In this document: one piece after another, positions 27,658 through 37,177 of the stretch
Numbering within the stretch: the stretch's first letter is position 1
Layout: each line of letters opens with the position of its first letter
Origin: a virus
Direction: 5' to 3' (one strand)
IMG/VR virus record: IMGVR_UViG_3300046009_001904
Coordinates: 1 to 41,651 of that record
Length of the DNA: 41,651 nt
Position numbers and translations under genes: made by a program
The notes under the pieces: model-generated
Told to the model about the DNA's origin: nothing
What the model saw: only the letters and a program-made list of their open reading frames with translations
Databases searched by the model: none

Positions 27658-30620
27658 TTAAAGAATTTTATAAAAAGATATTACCAAGCAAAGGCATCTA
27701 CTGCATTGCAGACATCAATCCCGCAACTGGGAAGACTACACATAAGTTCGTAGAATCTGTTGACGAGATAGAACCTATTGTCAATAAACTCATATCTAAA
27801 AATACAAATATATTTGTTGCATTGGCTGCATTTAAAGGATATAGCCGTAAGGCAGATAGCGCGGAGTTCCTTAGATCATTCTTCGTGGATCTTGATGTTG
27901 GAGAAAATAAAGAATATAAATCTAAAGAAGAGGCACTTGCAGACCTTAGTAAATTTGTAATAGATAATGAGTTACCTCCTCCAACTAGAGTAGATTCAGG
28001 TGGTGGAGTTCATGCTTACTGGCCAGTTGATGTAGATATTCCGTTAGATGAATGGAAACATTATGCTGATGCATTCAAACAATTCTGTATAAATAAGGGA
28101 TTAAAAATTGATCCTGTAGTTACCGCAGACCCCGCACGTATTTTACGTTGCCCTGATACCTTCAATCAAAAGTCTAATCCGCCTATGCCAACAAGTGTTA
28201 TGGATAAAGAGATTAATGTATATTCGTTTGAAATGTTTAAAGAGTTTTTAGGTGTTGCAACATACGAGAATAATTCTCTAGAAGAACTCATTAGGGCTTT
28301 ACCAAAAGGTGGATTATCTGAAGATCAGAAGCTAGCAAGTGGGCATTATAATTTTGAAGCGAGCTTTGAAGAGCTAGCTAAATTAAGTTTAGAAGGCGCA
28401 GGATGCGATCAGATTAAATACATTCTTATGAATGCTACTACCTTAACTGAACCTATATGGAGGGCAGGATTAAGTGTGGCACACAATTGTTCAGATGGCG
28501 CTACAGCTATACATAAAATGTCAGAAGGTCATCCTGGTTACACTAGAGAAGCCACAGAAAGAAAAGTTATACCGTTAAAAGATAGTTCATATACATGCAA
28601 AAAGTTTGACGAAGTTAATTCTAATATTTGTGCAGGATGTCCTAACTTTAACAAGGTTAGAAAACCAATTGAAATTACAAAAGAGTTTAAGTCATCACGT
28701 AGTCAACCAGTAGAACAAGTAGTAGAACAAGTAGTAGAACAAGTAGTAGAACAAACAGTAAAAGAAGTTCCACAAGTAAATATTAATATACCTTTGGCAG
28801 ATCCTTTCAAGCCTATAGTACAGGTAGATAATAACAATCAATTAGTTAATACAAGTACAAGTAAAGTTATACAGTTACCACCTGAGTTGTTTCCATATGA
28901 ATATGGCCGTACGGGAGGACTTTATGTTCACTCAACTAAACCTTTGAAAGAAGGCGATAAACCTGAGAGACCTAAGTTACTTACTCCCTATGAAGTTTAT
29001 CCTTTAAAACGTATTGATAGTACGGCTGATGGGGAATGCCTATTAATACGCGTTATAACACCGCATGACCCACCAAATGAATTTTTATTTCCAATAAAAT
29101 ATGCGTACGCACAAGATAAGTTTAAAGAAATTATGTCTAGCAAACGCGTATTATTTGATCCGAATGGAGTACTTTTATTTATGGTATATTTTATTAAATG
29201 GGGACAATATCTTATGAACAAACAATCCGCAGAAATTATGCGCATGCAAATGGGCTGGACGCCCGGCAGAGAATCCTTTGTAGTAGGCAATAGAGAATTA
29301 ACTAGATCAGGTGATACAATATCTTCACCTACATCACCGCTATGTCAAGGGATTGCTAAACATCTAACACAAGTTGGTAGCTATGAAACATGGAAAGAAG
29401 CTGCTAACAAATTAAACAAACCAAGTTTAGAGCTTCATGCTTTTACTTTGTTGACTGGATTTGGTTCAGTACTTATGGACTATACATCGACATCAGGTGT
29501 AACTATCTGTTTGACAGGTGAATCAGGTGCAGCTAAGACAGGTGCTCTATATGCTAACTTAAGCGTATGGGGTAACCCTAAAGATCTATCAGTCTTAGAC
29601 GCAACAGAGAATGGTATGACAGGTCGATATCTTGGTCTACACAATATTACTTTCGGTCTAGACGAGGTAGGTAACATCTTACCTAAAACATTGTCACAAC
29701 TGATCCACAAGATTTCACAAGGTAAATCAAAGATTAGAATGCAAGCATCAGTGAACGCAGAACGTGAACACGAAATGTCAGCATCTATGATCGCTGTGTT
29801 TACATCTAATCATTCTTTATACGACAAACTAACTACGCTGAAGAAAGATCCTAACGGGGAAGTAGCTAGGTTGATTGAGTTTTCAGTACACAAACCTGAA
29901 GCTTTTGCAGTAGACGCTAACTTAGGACGTGAGATATTTGATAAGTTTAGATTTAATTATGGTTGGGCAGGGCAAGAATTTATATTTGCTTTGTATAAAA
30001 AAGATAACTCAATCATACAAGGTATGGTCGACAAATGGTGCCTACAATTTAAATCAGACTTTGGTGAAGATACAGCATATCGATTCTATGAAAACTTAAT
30101 TGCAGCGACAATGACTGCAGGTGAGATAGCAGTAGAAGCAGGTATTGTGAAGTATGATATTGATCGAGTCTATAGACGTATCGTTGGTGAAATGATTGCA
30201 ATCCGTGACAACGTAGTTAGAATTAATAAGATTGACTACGAGTCAGTGCTCAGTGATTACATCAACAAGAACCAAGGTGGTATCTTAGCATTTAAAGATA
30301 ATAAGATTATTATGGAGCCTAGGTTCTCTGCGTTTGTAATTCGAGTAGAGAACGACGCACAGATGATGTGGATTTCTAAAGCAGAGTTTGATAAGTATCT
30401 ATTAGAGATTGGTGTAAGTCGTAAACAATTTATCTATGAAACTAAACAAGCTGGCTTAGATATTAAAGTAGGAAGCAATATTAAGAAGCGTATGAATGCA
30501 GGTTGGAAAGATTTAGGTAAGAGTCCAACAAGTGTATATGCAGTTAATATGGCATCTTTATCTGATGATATTGTTAAGAATGTAAAAGCAGACGAGGAGA
30601 TTCAAGCTGAAGCTGCATGA
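27654..30620 (+). CDS. Primase-ATPase fusion (AEP-like primase plus DUF927-type ATPase)
   Basis: A 988-aa protein. N-terminal domain: FFVDLDVG (D79, D81), DSGGGVHAYW (H120) and ADPARILRCPDTFNQK (D159), the hhDxD, sxH and third motif of archaeo-eukaryotic-type primases. A Cys set C315, C326, C329 (YTCKKF...CAGCP) may bind zinc. A VEQ-rich linker follows, then the ATPase: GESGAAKTG (Walker A, 622-630) and FGLDEVGN (Walker B, D670, E671) with a DUF927-like surround (VFTSNHSLY). Such fusions make primers and unwind DNA. No other primase or DnaB-type helicase is seen, so it is probably the main primase-helicase. Confidence 0.85.
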   Translation: MIKEFYKKILPSKGIYCIADINPATGKTTHKFVESVDEIEPIVNKLISKNTNIFVALAAFKGYSRKADSAEFLRSFFVDLDVGENKEYKSKEEALADLSKFVIDNELPPPTRVDSGGGVHAYWPVDVDIPLDEWKHYADAFKQFCINKGLKIDPVVTADPARILRCPDTFNQKSNPPMPTSVMDKEINVYSFEMFKEFLGVATYENNSLEELIRALPKGGLSEDQKLASGHYNFEASFEELAKLSLEGAGCDQIKYILMNATTLTEPIWRAGLSVAHNCSDGATAIHKMSEGHPGYTREATERKVIPLKDSSYTCKKFDEVNSNICAGCPNFNKVRKPIEITKEFKSSRSQPVEQVVEQVVEQVVEQTVKEVPQVNINIPLADPFKPIVQVDNNNQLVNTSTSKVIQLPPELFPYEYGRTGGLYVHSTKPLKEGDKPERPKLLTPYEVYPLKRIDSTADGECLLIRVITPHDPPNEFLFPIKYAYAQDKFKEIMSSKRVLFDPNGVLLFMVYFIKWGQYLMNKQSAEIMRMQMGWTPGRESFVVGNRELTRSGDTISSPTSPLCQGIAKHLTQVGSYETWKEAANKLNKPSLELHAFTLLTGFGSVLMDYTSTSGVTICLTGESGAAKTGALYANLSVWGNPKDLSVLDATENGMTGRYLGLHNITFGLDEVGNILPKTLSQLIHKISQGKSKIRMQASVNAEREHEMSASMIAVFTSNHSLYDKLTTLKKDPNGEVARLIEFSVHKPEAFAVDANLGREIFDKFRFNYGWAGQEFIFALYKKDNSIIQGMVDKWCLQFKSDFGEDTAYRFYENLIAATMTAGEIAVEAGIVKYDIDRVYRRIVGEMIAIRDNVVRINKIDYESVLSDYINKNQGGILAFKDNKIIMEPRFSAFVIRVENDAQMMWISKAEFDKYLLEIGVSRKQFIYETKQAGLDIKVGSNIKKRMNAGWKDLGKSPTSVYAVNMASLSDDIVKNVKADEEIQAEAA
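28710..28754 (+). repeat. 12-bp tandem repeat in the primase linker
   Basis: GTAGAACAA occurs four times at 12-base intervals (28710, 28722, 28734, 28746), encoding VEQ units separated by V. It forms a flexible or coiled linker between the primase and ATPase halves and is a likely slippage hot spot. Confidence 0.92.
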
Positions 30621-30807
30621 TGAACCAGAATGGATTTTTCCATTTGAAGCTATGGAGGTAGGGCAGAGTTTCTTTGTTCCTACCCTCAAGCCTTCGCCTA
30701 TGCTTTATGCAATTGAGTCAGGTGGTAAACGAGCAGGCGTTAAAATGAGAGCGTTTGTAACGATGAAAGACGGATGTCTAGGGGTAAGAGCTTGGCGTAT
30801 TAATTAG
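30607..30807 (+). CDS. Small conserved protein, probable non-ATG start
   Basis: A 66-aa protein reading LKLHDEPEWIFPFEAMEVGQ at its start and ending KDGCLGVRAWRIN. I recall the pattern PFxxMxVGxSFxVP...VRxWRI from many phages. ATG 30655 would lose the conserved PFE part, and the only starts before it are CTG codons; CTG 30607 has GAGGAGA 7 bases upstream. It overlaps the primase stop. It ends in a TTAG overlap with the convergent virion gene. Confidence 0.6.
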   Translation: MKLHDEPEWIFPFEAMEVGQSFFVPTLKPSPMLYAIESGGKRAGVKMRAFVTMKDGCLGVRAWRIN

Positions 30808-33800
30808 TCGCTGTAGTTTTCTTCGATGTATTGTCTTACGTTTTTATTAATGTAAACACCATCTATTGAGTCTTTACCTCGTTGTACGTGCTGTCTATAA
30901 GATCTAGCTTTAGTATCTTCGGTGATTCTAAAAGGACCAGGTACTACTTCATTAAACTTATTAATCTTTTCATTGACTTCAGCCATACCCTCAACGTCAT
31001 TACTCATTCTAGCTAAGTATAACAAGTCAAGAAGCGAAGTCTTTTTAGATGTAAGCTTTTGTTCTGCTTTCTTCATTGAGTTTGCACGGGCATATGTTTC
31101 GGCAAGTTCTGCATTTGTAAATCCAAGTATTTGCGAGAATGATTCATAAGCATTAAAGTCTTCTTTAAGTGGCACACCATTAGTAGTTAATGCACCCTCA
31201 GTTGCAAATCGGAATCCTTTAAGTGGGTTCTTCACAAAGGAAGGTAACATAGTCTCTACCGCTCTATAAGATTGTCCTTGACTAAATAGATCAGCCGCAC
31301 GTGTAGGATTAATAAAGACTGCTTGATATGCTGGACCAAAGAAATGTTCTGCAATGTATGGACCCATGCCAACTTCTGATAAACGACGTTCATCGCTACG
31401 CCAGATCATGCCGTTGAAACCAGTTCTTGATGCAATGTCTATAGCAAGTAATTTATTTAACGCGCCTTTGTAGCCAAGGTCACCAACCGCTGTGCGAACT
31501 TCTTCATCAAAGTCATAAGGCTCATCATCGCCCATCGCTGCAATTGCAGAGGCTAGCATATTAATTGCGCCGTAAAGAGGTAGTCCTTGTAAGCCTGCTA
31601 CAGCAAATGTCATACCATAAATACCTAATAATTGTTTACGTGCAGTATCTCTTTCATCTTTAGTCATACCTTTTGTAGATAGATAAAACAAACGAGCTAC
31701 GTTATAAATTTGAGCTTGAGCAAAACGTTTAAAGGTAAACGCAACCTTACCAAATCCTGTTTGGAAGTAACGTGGTCCAACTTCGGATAATGCATGAGAG
31801 TGAACTTTGCTTGTTAAGTCCATTGCCTTTTTAACTGCAGCATCATGGCTATCACCTTTTTCAATCGCTAAGTCATACGCAGCTAATAAAGTTATTTCTC
31901 TATTCATACGTTCTGAGTTTTGGAATACCCAACCTAATGCTGTATCTACTTTGCCTTTGATACCTGAAAAGTCAGCAGTGTCATTCTTACGCATATCAGT
32001 TAGTTCATAACCTACGCCACGTTTGATAATAGAATGTTTAAGCGCTTCTTCGTATAATAATTTGTGGCCTTTAGATAAATCTTTACTTACACCGAATGTA
32101 TAGTCAGGTAGGAATTCACGGTTCTTATCAATGCCGCCCTTCATGTAAATAGCACGTGCTCGGTTCATAGCTTCAGCAGCACGAAGATAACCATACTCAC
32201 CACCAAGCATAGGATAGACCATCATAGGTAGCTGAGTGATGTTGACTAGAGCAGATGACACATTACCCGCAATGTTCCAAGTATAGCTAACGTAGCTAGC
32301 GCGTGATGACCATGTATCTGCAACAGGGTTCTCTAAGAATGCTCTTTGTTTTAAGACATCGTTTACAACGTCAACAATAGGTTCTTCTTGATTTTTACCT
32401 TGTGCAACAAGATCAGCGATAGACTTATCAATCATCGGTCGATATTCTAGGTTAGCAAGTTGATGTGCCATCTTAGAACCTACGTCAGCAAAACCTGCTA
32501 CAACATCTTCAATATAACCTGGCACACCTTCACGTTCTTTTTGTAACTGACGTAATGATTCTGCAGGCATAAGGTCTAAGTAAACTCGGTATGCTTGATC
32601 AATAATAGAATCTTCTACCCCACCTTTTCTCATGAGGTCTACAATCTGGCCCATGAATCCTGTAGGAGGCGCATTCTTGTAATTAATAAATTCTAGTTTA
32701 GCGTAGCGTTCAAATTCAGTACCGCCTTTAGCTTTAGCTTCTTTAATCATGTCTTCACGTATTTTCGGATCGATGCTAGCTATAACAACTCGTTCACCAT
32801 CTTTGTCTTTATAAGTTAACCAGTAATCTCCACGACGTCTTAATGGATGGTAGAACGGTAATTTGTTTTTCTCAAACTGTGCACGTAATGCTTTAGCTGT
32901 AGTAGGCGACGCTTTAGCAATCATATTAATCATTTGCTGACTATATTTTTCATACTGCTCTGTATAATCAATTGCTAATTTTTGTAGCTCAGGAGGTAAT
33001 GTTTTAAAGTTAATGACTAGTTGATTAGTAGAGTTCACATCTTTTCTAGGATCTATATTTTGTACAGAGAGATCAAATGTAATCTTATTAAACTTCTTAA
33101 CAACTTGTTCTGGGAATTTATCAATAATCTTTTTACCACCTATGACAAGTGCTTCAACTTCACGTCTGAAACTATCAGCAACGTTTGCACGTTTCTCTAA
33201 TGCATCTAGTAAAGATTGCAACGCAGGAAGTTGTTGACCATATAGTTCGATCTTATTAGGTAATGATGTAAATGCTAGATAAGTTTTTCTTAGCCAACGA
33301 GGTGCATTAAATAAAATACCTGACGCTGCTTGACCTATCTGGGTATTGTAACCAGGAAGTGAAGAGATAACTTTGCCTACACTATTAGCTAAAGATACAG
33401 ATGCATTACTACTTACCATAGTTAATGGCAATTTTTCAGATTGTTCTTCTGTTTGTGCGGGATCATTAGGCGTTTTAACCATATCTGATTGAGGAACGTA
33501 CTCTACTTCTGACGCTGTAGTCTCATCTGTTTCAGTAGTTTCTGTTGTTGCAGCTACAGGGGCGCCTGCAGGTTGTTTAGTTGTGGTAGTAGTTGTACCA
33601 CCTAATGTAGTAGGTATGGTAGCCTGCGCTGGTGGAGTAATAGATGCGGCTGCAGTAGTTGCAGCTTTCTTAGCCGCTTTTGCTGCTTTTTCTTGTGCAA
33701 TAGGAAGTGGTTGTTGTAGTATACGTTGCCCTGTATCTTGTACAGGTTGACCAAACATATCTAGTTGTTGAGGCGCACCTAGTGTATCGGGCTGTCCCTC

Positions 33801-35663
33801 TGTTCCTCCTTCAACTGCTGCAACATCAACTGGAGCCCCAGTATCTCCAATTCCGACGCCTCCTTCAACTCCTCCGGAAACTCCTCCTCGAACGGGTTGT
33901 CCAGATACCTCAGCGCCTTCTCTATCTCCTGTTTCGACAGTTCCTTCATCAAATAATTCCCCTTGTCTTTTTATGTTGCCTTCTTTGCCAATAGACTCTA
34001 GTAAAGTAAGGGCTTTAGTGCCATGATCATTGTAAAATTTATTTTTGTCATTGCCCGCGATGTCCGCAACCATATTATATACCTCTTGGTTTGCAAGACT
34101 CTTGCCTTTTAACATTTCAAATAACTTACCAGACTTAATACCAACTTCTTTGAGTCGTTGACTTGTAAGCTCTGTCAACGGTGTAGGAGGCACATTAGCA
34201 AATACAGCTTCAAACTCTTTTTGTTTTTGCGCACGAGCGTCTTCATCTTTAATATCAAATGTAGCTTGATGTCTTTGGAGGTCTATGCGAATTTTATTTT
34301 GTTCTGTTTGATTGTAGCCTGAAAAATAATTTGCGAGATTATCAAGAACTGTTTGAGTGCCTTCTCTTGTAGTTAATAAATCATTAACCTCTCCTCTACG
34401 TTTCAAACCTTCACGTTCTTTTTGTTGGTTCTCTAGTAGGTCTAAAGTTTGTGTATTGAATACATCGCCCAACTCTTTAGCACGTTGTTGTTTCTCGTCT
34501 TCAGTCATACTAGACTGATTAATAATACCTAGTTGGGAATTAAAATTTGAATTGAGTTGGTCAAGGGCACTTTGATGTTCTTGTTGTTGTCTTTCAAGTT
34601 CTAACGTAGCCCCTTCTGATATGCGTCGTTCTTCACCACGTTCACGGATTCTAGCTGGTACTGCACCAACACCACCAAATACTCCGCCTGTAATAGCGCC
34701 TCGAACGGCGGATTCTGTAACACGTTCCCAATCTTTAGAACTAAATAACTGAGGATTGTTTTGAACAAACTTTTCTGCGGCAATATTAATTGCTTCTTGT
34801 GCGCCTTCAGTTAAGCCTTCCATAGTAGCGGCTTCTGTCAGACCAGATACAGCTTTACGGGCGATGCCAGGTTTCATGCCCGACTGTTTAAGAATATTTT
34901 CTACTACGCCTACCTTCATAGGACCTGTAATAGTATTAAGTAATTTAGAAGGTAAGTATGAATCTAATACAGATGATATAGAACTTGCGATTAAAGCTGC
35001 GCTGGGCTCTAGTTTACCTGTTTCATTGTAGATACTGCCGAATACTTCAGGAGCATTTAATGAGTAGGCGCCTAAATACACACCTAAGTTTTGACCAAAT
35101 TCTTTTCCCGCGCCAATACGTTGTGCAGCGTATCTTTCCGCAGCCCCTTTAGCAACTGCTTCTTCTGCTTCTCGTCCCGCTATTTTTTCTGCAGCAGCTT
35201 TGGCTGCCATGCGGCCACCTATAACTCTACCTGCAGCTCCAGGTCCTATCATCGTTGCAATGTTAGGTATTTGTTTACCTGTTTCCATCGCAGCAAACGT
35301 AGCAAAGTCACCGAGTCCTTGTACATCTTTATAGGATTCAAATGCTTCAGGATATTCAGCAGCTATTTCTCTTTGTGACTGTGCCGCCTCTTCCATCTGA
35401 CGTTTAGCATATTCATCAAAACCTAAAGCACTAGCTCCTATAGCAGGAATAACATCGCCAAACTCGGACACAAGTCGTTTAGCGCCGCTGCCTAAACCTG
35501 CTTTAAGTGCGCCTGTAAAACTATAGTCGGGACGAGCTTTAGAAGATAAGACTGCAGAATGATGTTCGGCCGCAGCTTGTAGAATACGATCTTGTGAAGT
35601 GCCTTCAGGCGCCTCGATTTTATACTCGTTGCCATCCGGAGCTTGTACGGTGAAGATAGGCAT
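30804..35663 (-). CDS. Giant virion protein, probable DNA-ejection (internal) protein
   Basis: A 1619-aa protein. N-terminus MPIFTVQAPDGNEYKIEAPE with a RILQAAAEHH helix; an Ala/Gly-rich region (about 95-210) with amphipathic helices; coiled-coil Glu/Gln/Lys stretches (about 330-430); a Thr/Pro/Gly/Glu low-complexity region (about 570-730); and a large helical C-terminal part (about 770-1619) that includes a hydrophobic patch near 1340-1370 (YGMTFAVAGLQGLPLYGAI). It resembles large phage polyvalent or internal virion proteins that are injected with DNA. No lytic transglycosylase motif was found. It is the last gene in the leftward virion module and its stop overlaps the convergent gene. Confidence 0.75.
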   Translation of the reverse strand: MPIFTVQAPDGNEYKIEAPEGTSQDRILQAAAEHHSAVLSSKARPDYSFTGALKAGLGSGAKRLVSEFGDVIPAIGASALGFDEYAKRQMEEAAQSQREIAAEYPEAFESYKDVQGLGDFATFAAMETGKQIPNIATMIGPGAAGRVIGGRMAAKAAAEKIAGREAEEAVAKGAAERYAAQRIGAGKEFGQNLGVYLGAYSLNAPEVFGSIYNETGKLEPSAALIASSISSVLDSYLPSKLLNTITGPMKVGVVENILKQSGMKPGIARKAVSGLTEAATMEGLTEGAQEAINIAAEKFVQNNPQLFSSKDWERVTESAVRGAITGGVFGGVGAVPARIRERGEERRISEGATLELERQQQEHQSALDQLNSNFNSQLGIINQSSMTEDEKQQRAKELGDVFNTQTLDLLENQQKEREGLKRRGEVNDLLTTREGTQTVLDNLANYFSGYNQTEQNKIRIDLQRHQATFDIKDEDARAQKQKEFEAVFANVPPTPLTELTSQRLKEVGIKSGKLFEMLKGKSLANQEVYNMVADIAGNDKNKFYNDHGTKALTLLESIGKEGNIKRQGELFDEGTVETGDREGAEVSGQPVRGGVSGGVEGGVGIGDTGAPVDVAAVEGGTEGQPDTLGAPQQLDMFGQPVQDTGQRILQQPLPIAQEKAAKAAKKAATTAAASITPPAQATIPTTLGGTTTTTTKQPAGAPVAATTETTETDETTASEVEYVPQSDMVKTPNDPAQTEEQSEKLPLTMVSSNASVSLANSVGKVISSLPGYNTQIGQAASGILFNAPRWLRKTYLAFTSLPNKIELYGQQLPALQSLLDALEKRANVADSFRREVEALVIGGKKIIDKFPEQVVKKFNKITFDLSVQNIDPRKDVNSTNQLVINFKTLPPELQKLAIDYTEQYEKYSQQMINMIAKASPTTAKALRAQFEKNKLPFYHPLRRRGDYWLTYKDKDGERVVIASIDPKIREDMIKEAKAKGGTEFERYAKLEFINYKNAPPTGFMGQIVDLMRKGGVEDSIIDQAYRVYLDLMPAESLRQLQKEREGVPGYIEDVVAGFADVGSKMAHQLANLEYRPMIDKSIADLVAQGKNQEEPIVDVVNDVLKQRAFLENPVADTWSSRASYVSYTWNIAGNVSSALVNITQLPMMVYPMLGGEYGYLRAAEAMNRARAIYMKGGIDKNREFLPDYTFGVSKDLSKGHKLLYEEALKHSIIKRGVGYELTDMRKNDTADFSGIKGKVDTALGWVFQNSERMNREITLLAAYDLAIEKGDSHDAAVKKAMDLTSKVHSHALSEVGPRYFQTGFGKVAFTFKRFAQAQIYNVARLFYLSTKGMTKDERDTARKQLLGIYGMTFAVAGLQGLPLYGAINMLASAIAAMGDDEPYDFDEEVRTAVGDLGYKGALNKLLAIDIASRTGFNGMIWRSDERRLSEVGMGPYIAEHFFGPAYQAVFINPTRAADLFSQGQSYRAVETMLPSFVKNPLKGFRFATEGALTTNGVPLKEDFNAYESFSQILGFTNAELAETYARANSMKKAEQKLTSKKTSLLDLLYLARMSNDVEGMAEVNEKINKFNEVVPGPFRITEDTKARSYRQHVQRGKDSIDGVYINKNVRQYIEENYSD

Positions 35664-37177
35664 TATTTTTTAATTTTAAAACCTTCGGTAGACGCCGTAG
35701 GTATATTAGATCCTATTGGTGAAAAGTAATTAGCTAAATATTGTTCTTCAGCTATTCTTAATCCATCTAAATACTCTTTATGTCTTGGGCTCGTGTCTTT
35801 ATCTGCATTGTCACCTAATTTTTTTAAGAGTGCTTTTTTAACTTCATTTTGTGCTTTACTGCCTTGATAAGCTGCACGTGCTTCAGCAACTTCTTTTATT
35901 TTAGGTGCGTTAGTTGCACCTGCTTTACTGACCGCAACATTAGCTTCTAAATTAGCAACATCACGAGTAAGTTTGTCTTTAGCTTTAGCAAGCATAACAG
36001 TTTTGTTCAGCTCATTTGTATGTTGTCTACTTCTATCACCAAAAGTTATAGCTGCCATCTGTTCAGCACGTTGTTGTTTAGCAAGTTCAGTATCAAGTGC
36101 AAAACGTTTTTCTTCTAAGTCTGCTAATTTGTTTTGAGCTTCACCATAAGATTTAACACCTGCCATAGCGCCTTTACCAATATTAGCTAAAGCAAACGGA
36201 GAAGTGCCCGCAGCAATACCAAGACCTGCTTCTAACATAGCCATACCTGGCGCCATATCTTCCATACGTTTAGCACGAGCTTCCATCTTAGCTAGTTTTT
36301 CTTGACGACCTGCAAGTGTAGGATCAGTACCTAAAACTGCTTTATATTCGTCTGATAATTCTTGTAATGTTTTTTCTTTGCCAAGCATCTTGTCGTAAAA
36401 ACTTCCATCAAAGCCTACACCTTGAAATGGTTGTTTAGCCGCGTTTTGAGCTGCGTCTCCCGTAAGTTTTACATCAGGTTCATTTGATGGTTTAGTAACA
36501 GGCGTTGTGGGCATAGTTCCTTGACTGGCTAGCCATTCATCTCTTGCAGCTTCTAATTTACGTACAGGCGTTGTATATGGCACTGCACTTATTTTACCTT
36601 TGTATCCTAAGCCTTGTTCTTCGTAATATCTAATAGCATCGTCATACGGTGTTTTAACAGATGATTGATATTGCTTAATTGCTTTTTTACGCACGTTACC
36701 ATACGGGTCAGTTGTTGAGTAAACTGGATATTTAGTATCTAGCCCAGCAAGACCTTCTCTATAGGATACGCCGTAAGCTTCAGGATCATAGTCACTAGAC
36801 AAAACGTAGTCACCTTTAGCGTAATGCTTTACATCACCACCATCTTCAAACGCTACAATACCGCCACCGGCAAAGTTTTGTTCTTGGAACATGTCACCTG
36901 TAGGTAACGCAGCAACACCTTGACCTTCCATTTGCATTTGTGGTTGACCAGCTAGCATAGCTTGCGGTGCAGGGGGTTTAGCTTGTTGTGTAATATCTTC
37001 TGCTACACTTGACTCTGGAGCTTGTTCGGATTCATATTTAGCACGTGTATCTTTTCGACGTTGTAATTCACTTAATGCTAAATAGCTAGGTACTTGGCCT
37101 TGAGGATTCTGAACATAACCAATCAGTGCATCGTCGGGCACACCACGTAACATATCTTGTAATTTAATAATGTTCAT
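35663..37177 (-). CDS. Virion structural protein, function unknown
   Basis: A 504-aa protein starting MNIIKLQDMLRGVPDDALIGY. It has a Pro/Gln/Met-rich segment (60-95), a FAGGGIVAFEDGGDV motif (about 104-118) of a type I remember in aquatic phage virion proteins, a Gly/Ala stretch (APGMAMLEAGLGIAAGTSPF, about 305-325), and Lys/Ala/Glu helices to the C-terminus. Its stop overlaps the giant protein's ATG by one base. It is possibly another ejection or tail protein. Confidence 0.65.
   Translation of the reverse strand: MNIIKLQDMLRGVPDDALIGYVQNPQGQVPSYLALSELQRRKDTRAKYESEQAPESSVAEDITQQAKPPAPQAMLAGQPQMQMEGQGVAALPTGDMFQEQNFAGGGIVAFEDGGDVKHYAKGDYVLSSDYDPEAYGVSYREGLAGLDTKYPVYSTTDPYGNVRKKAIKQYQSSVKTPYDDAIRYYEEQGLGYKGKISAVPYTTPVRKLEAARDEWLASQGTMPTTPVTKPSNEPDVKLTGDAAQNAAKQPFQGVGFDGSFYDKMLGKEKTLQELSDEYKAVLGTDPTLAGRQEKLAKMEARAKRMEDMAPGMAMLEAGLGIAAGTSPFALANIGKGAMAGVKSYGEAQNKLADLEEKRFALDTELAKQQRAEQMAAITFGDRSRQHTNELNKTVMLAKAKDKLTRDVANLEANVAVSKAGATNAPKIKEVAEARAAYQGSKAQNEVKKALLKKLGDNADKDTSPRHKEYLDGLRIAEEQYLANYFSPIGSNIPTASTEGFKIKK

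Noticed and set aside
28710-28754. 12-bp repeats as iterons or CRISPR-like units
   Set aside because: In frame inside the primase, encode VEQ units and have no spacers; a protein linker repeat explains them.
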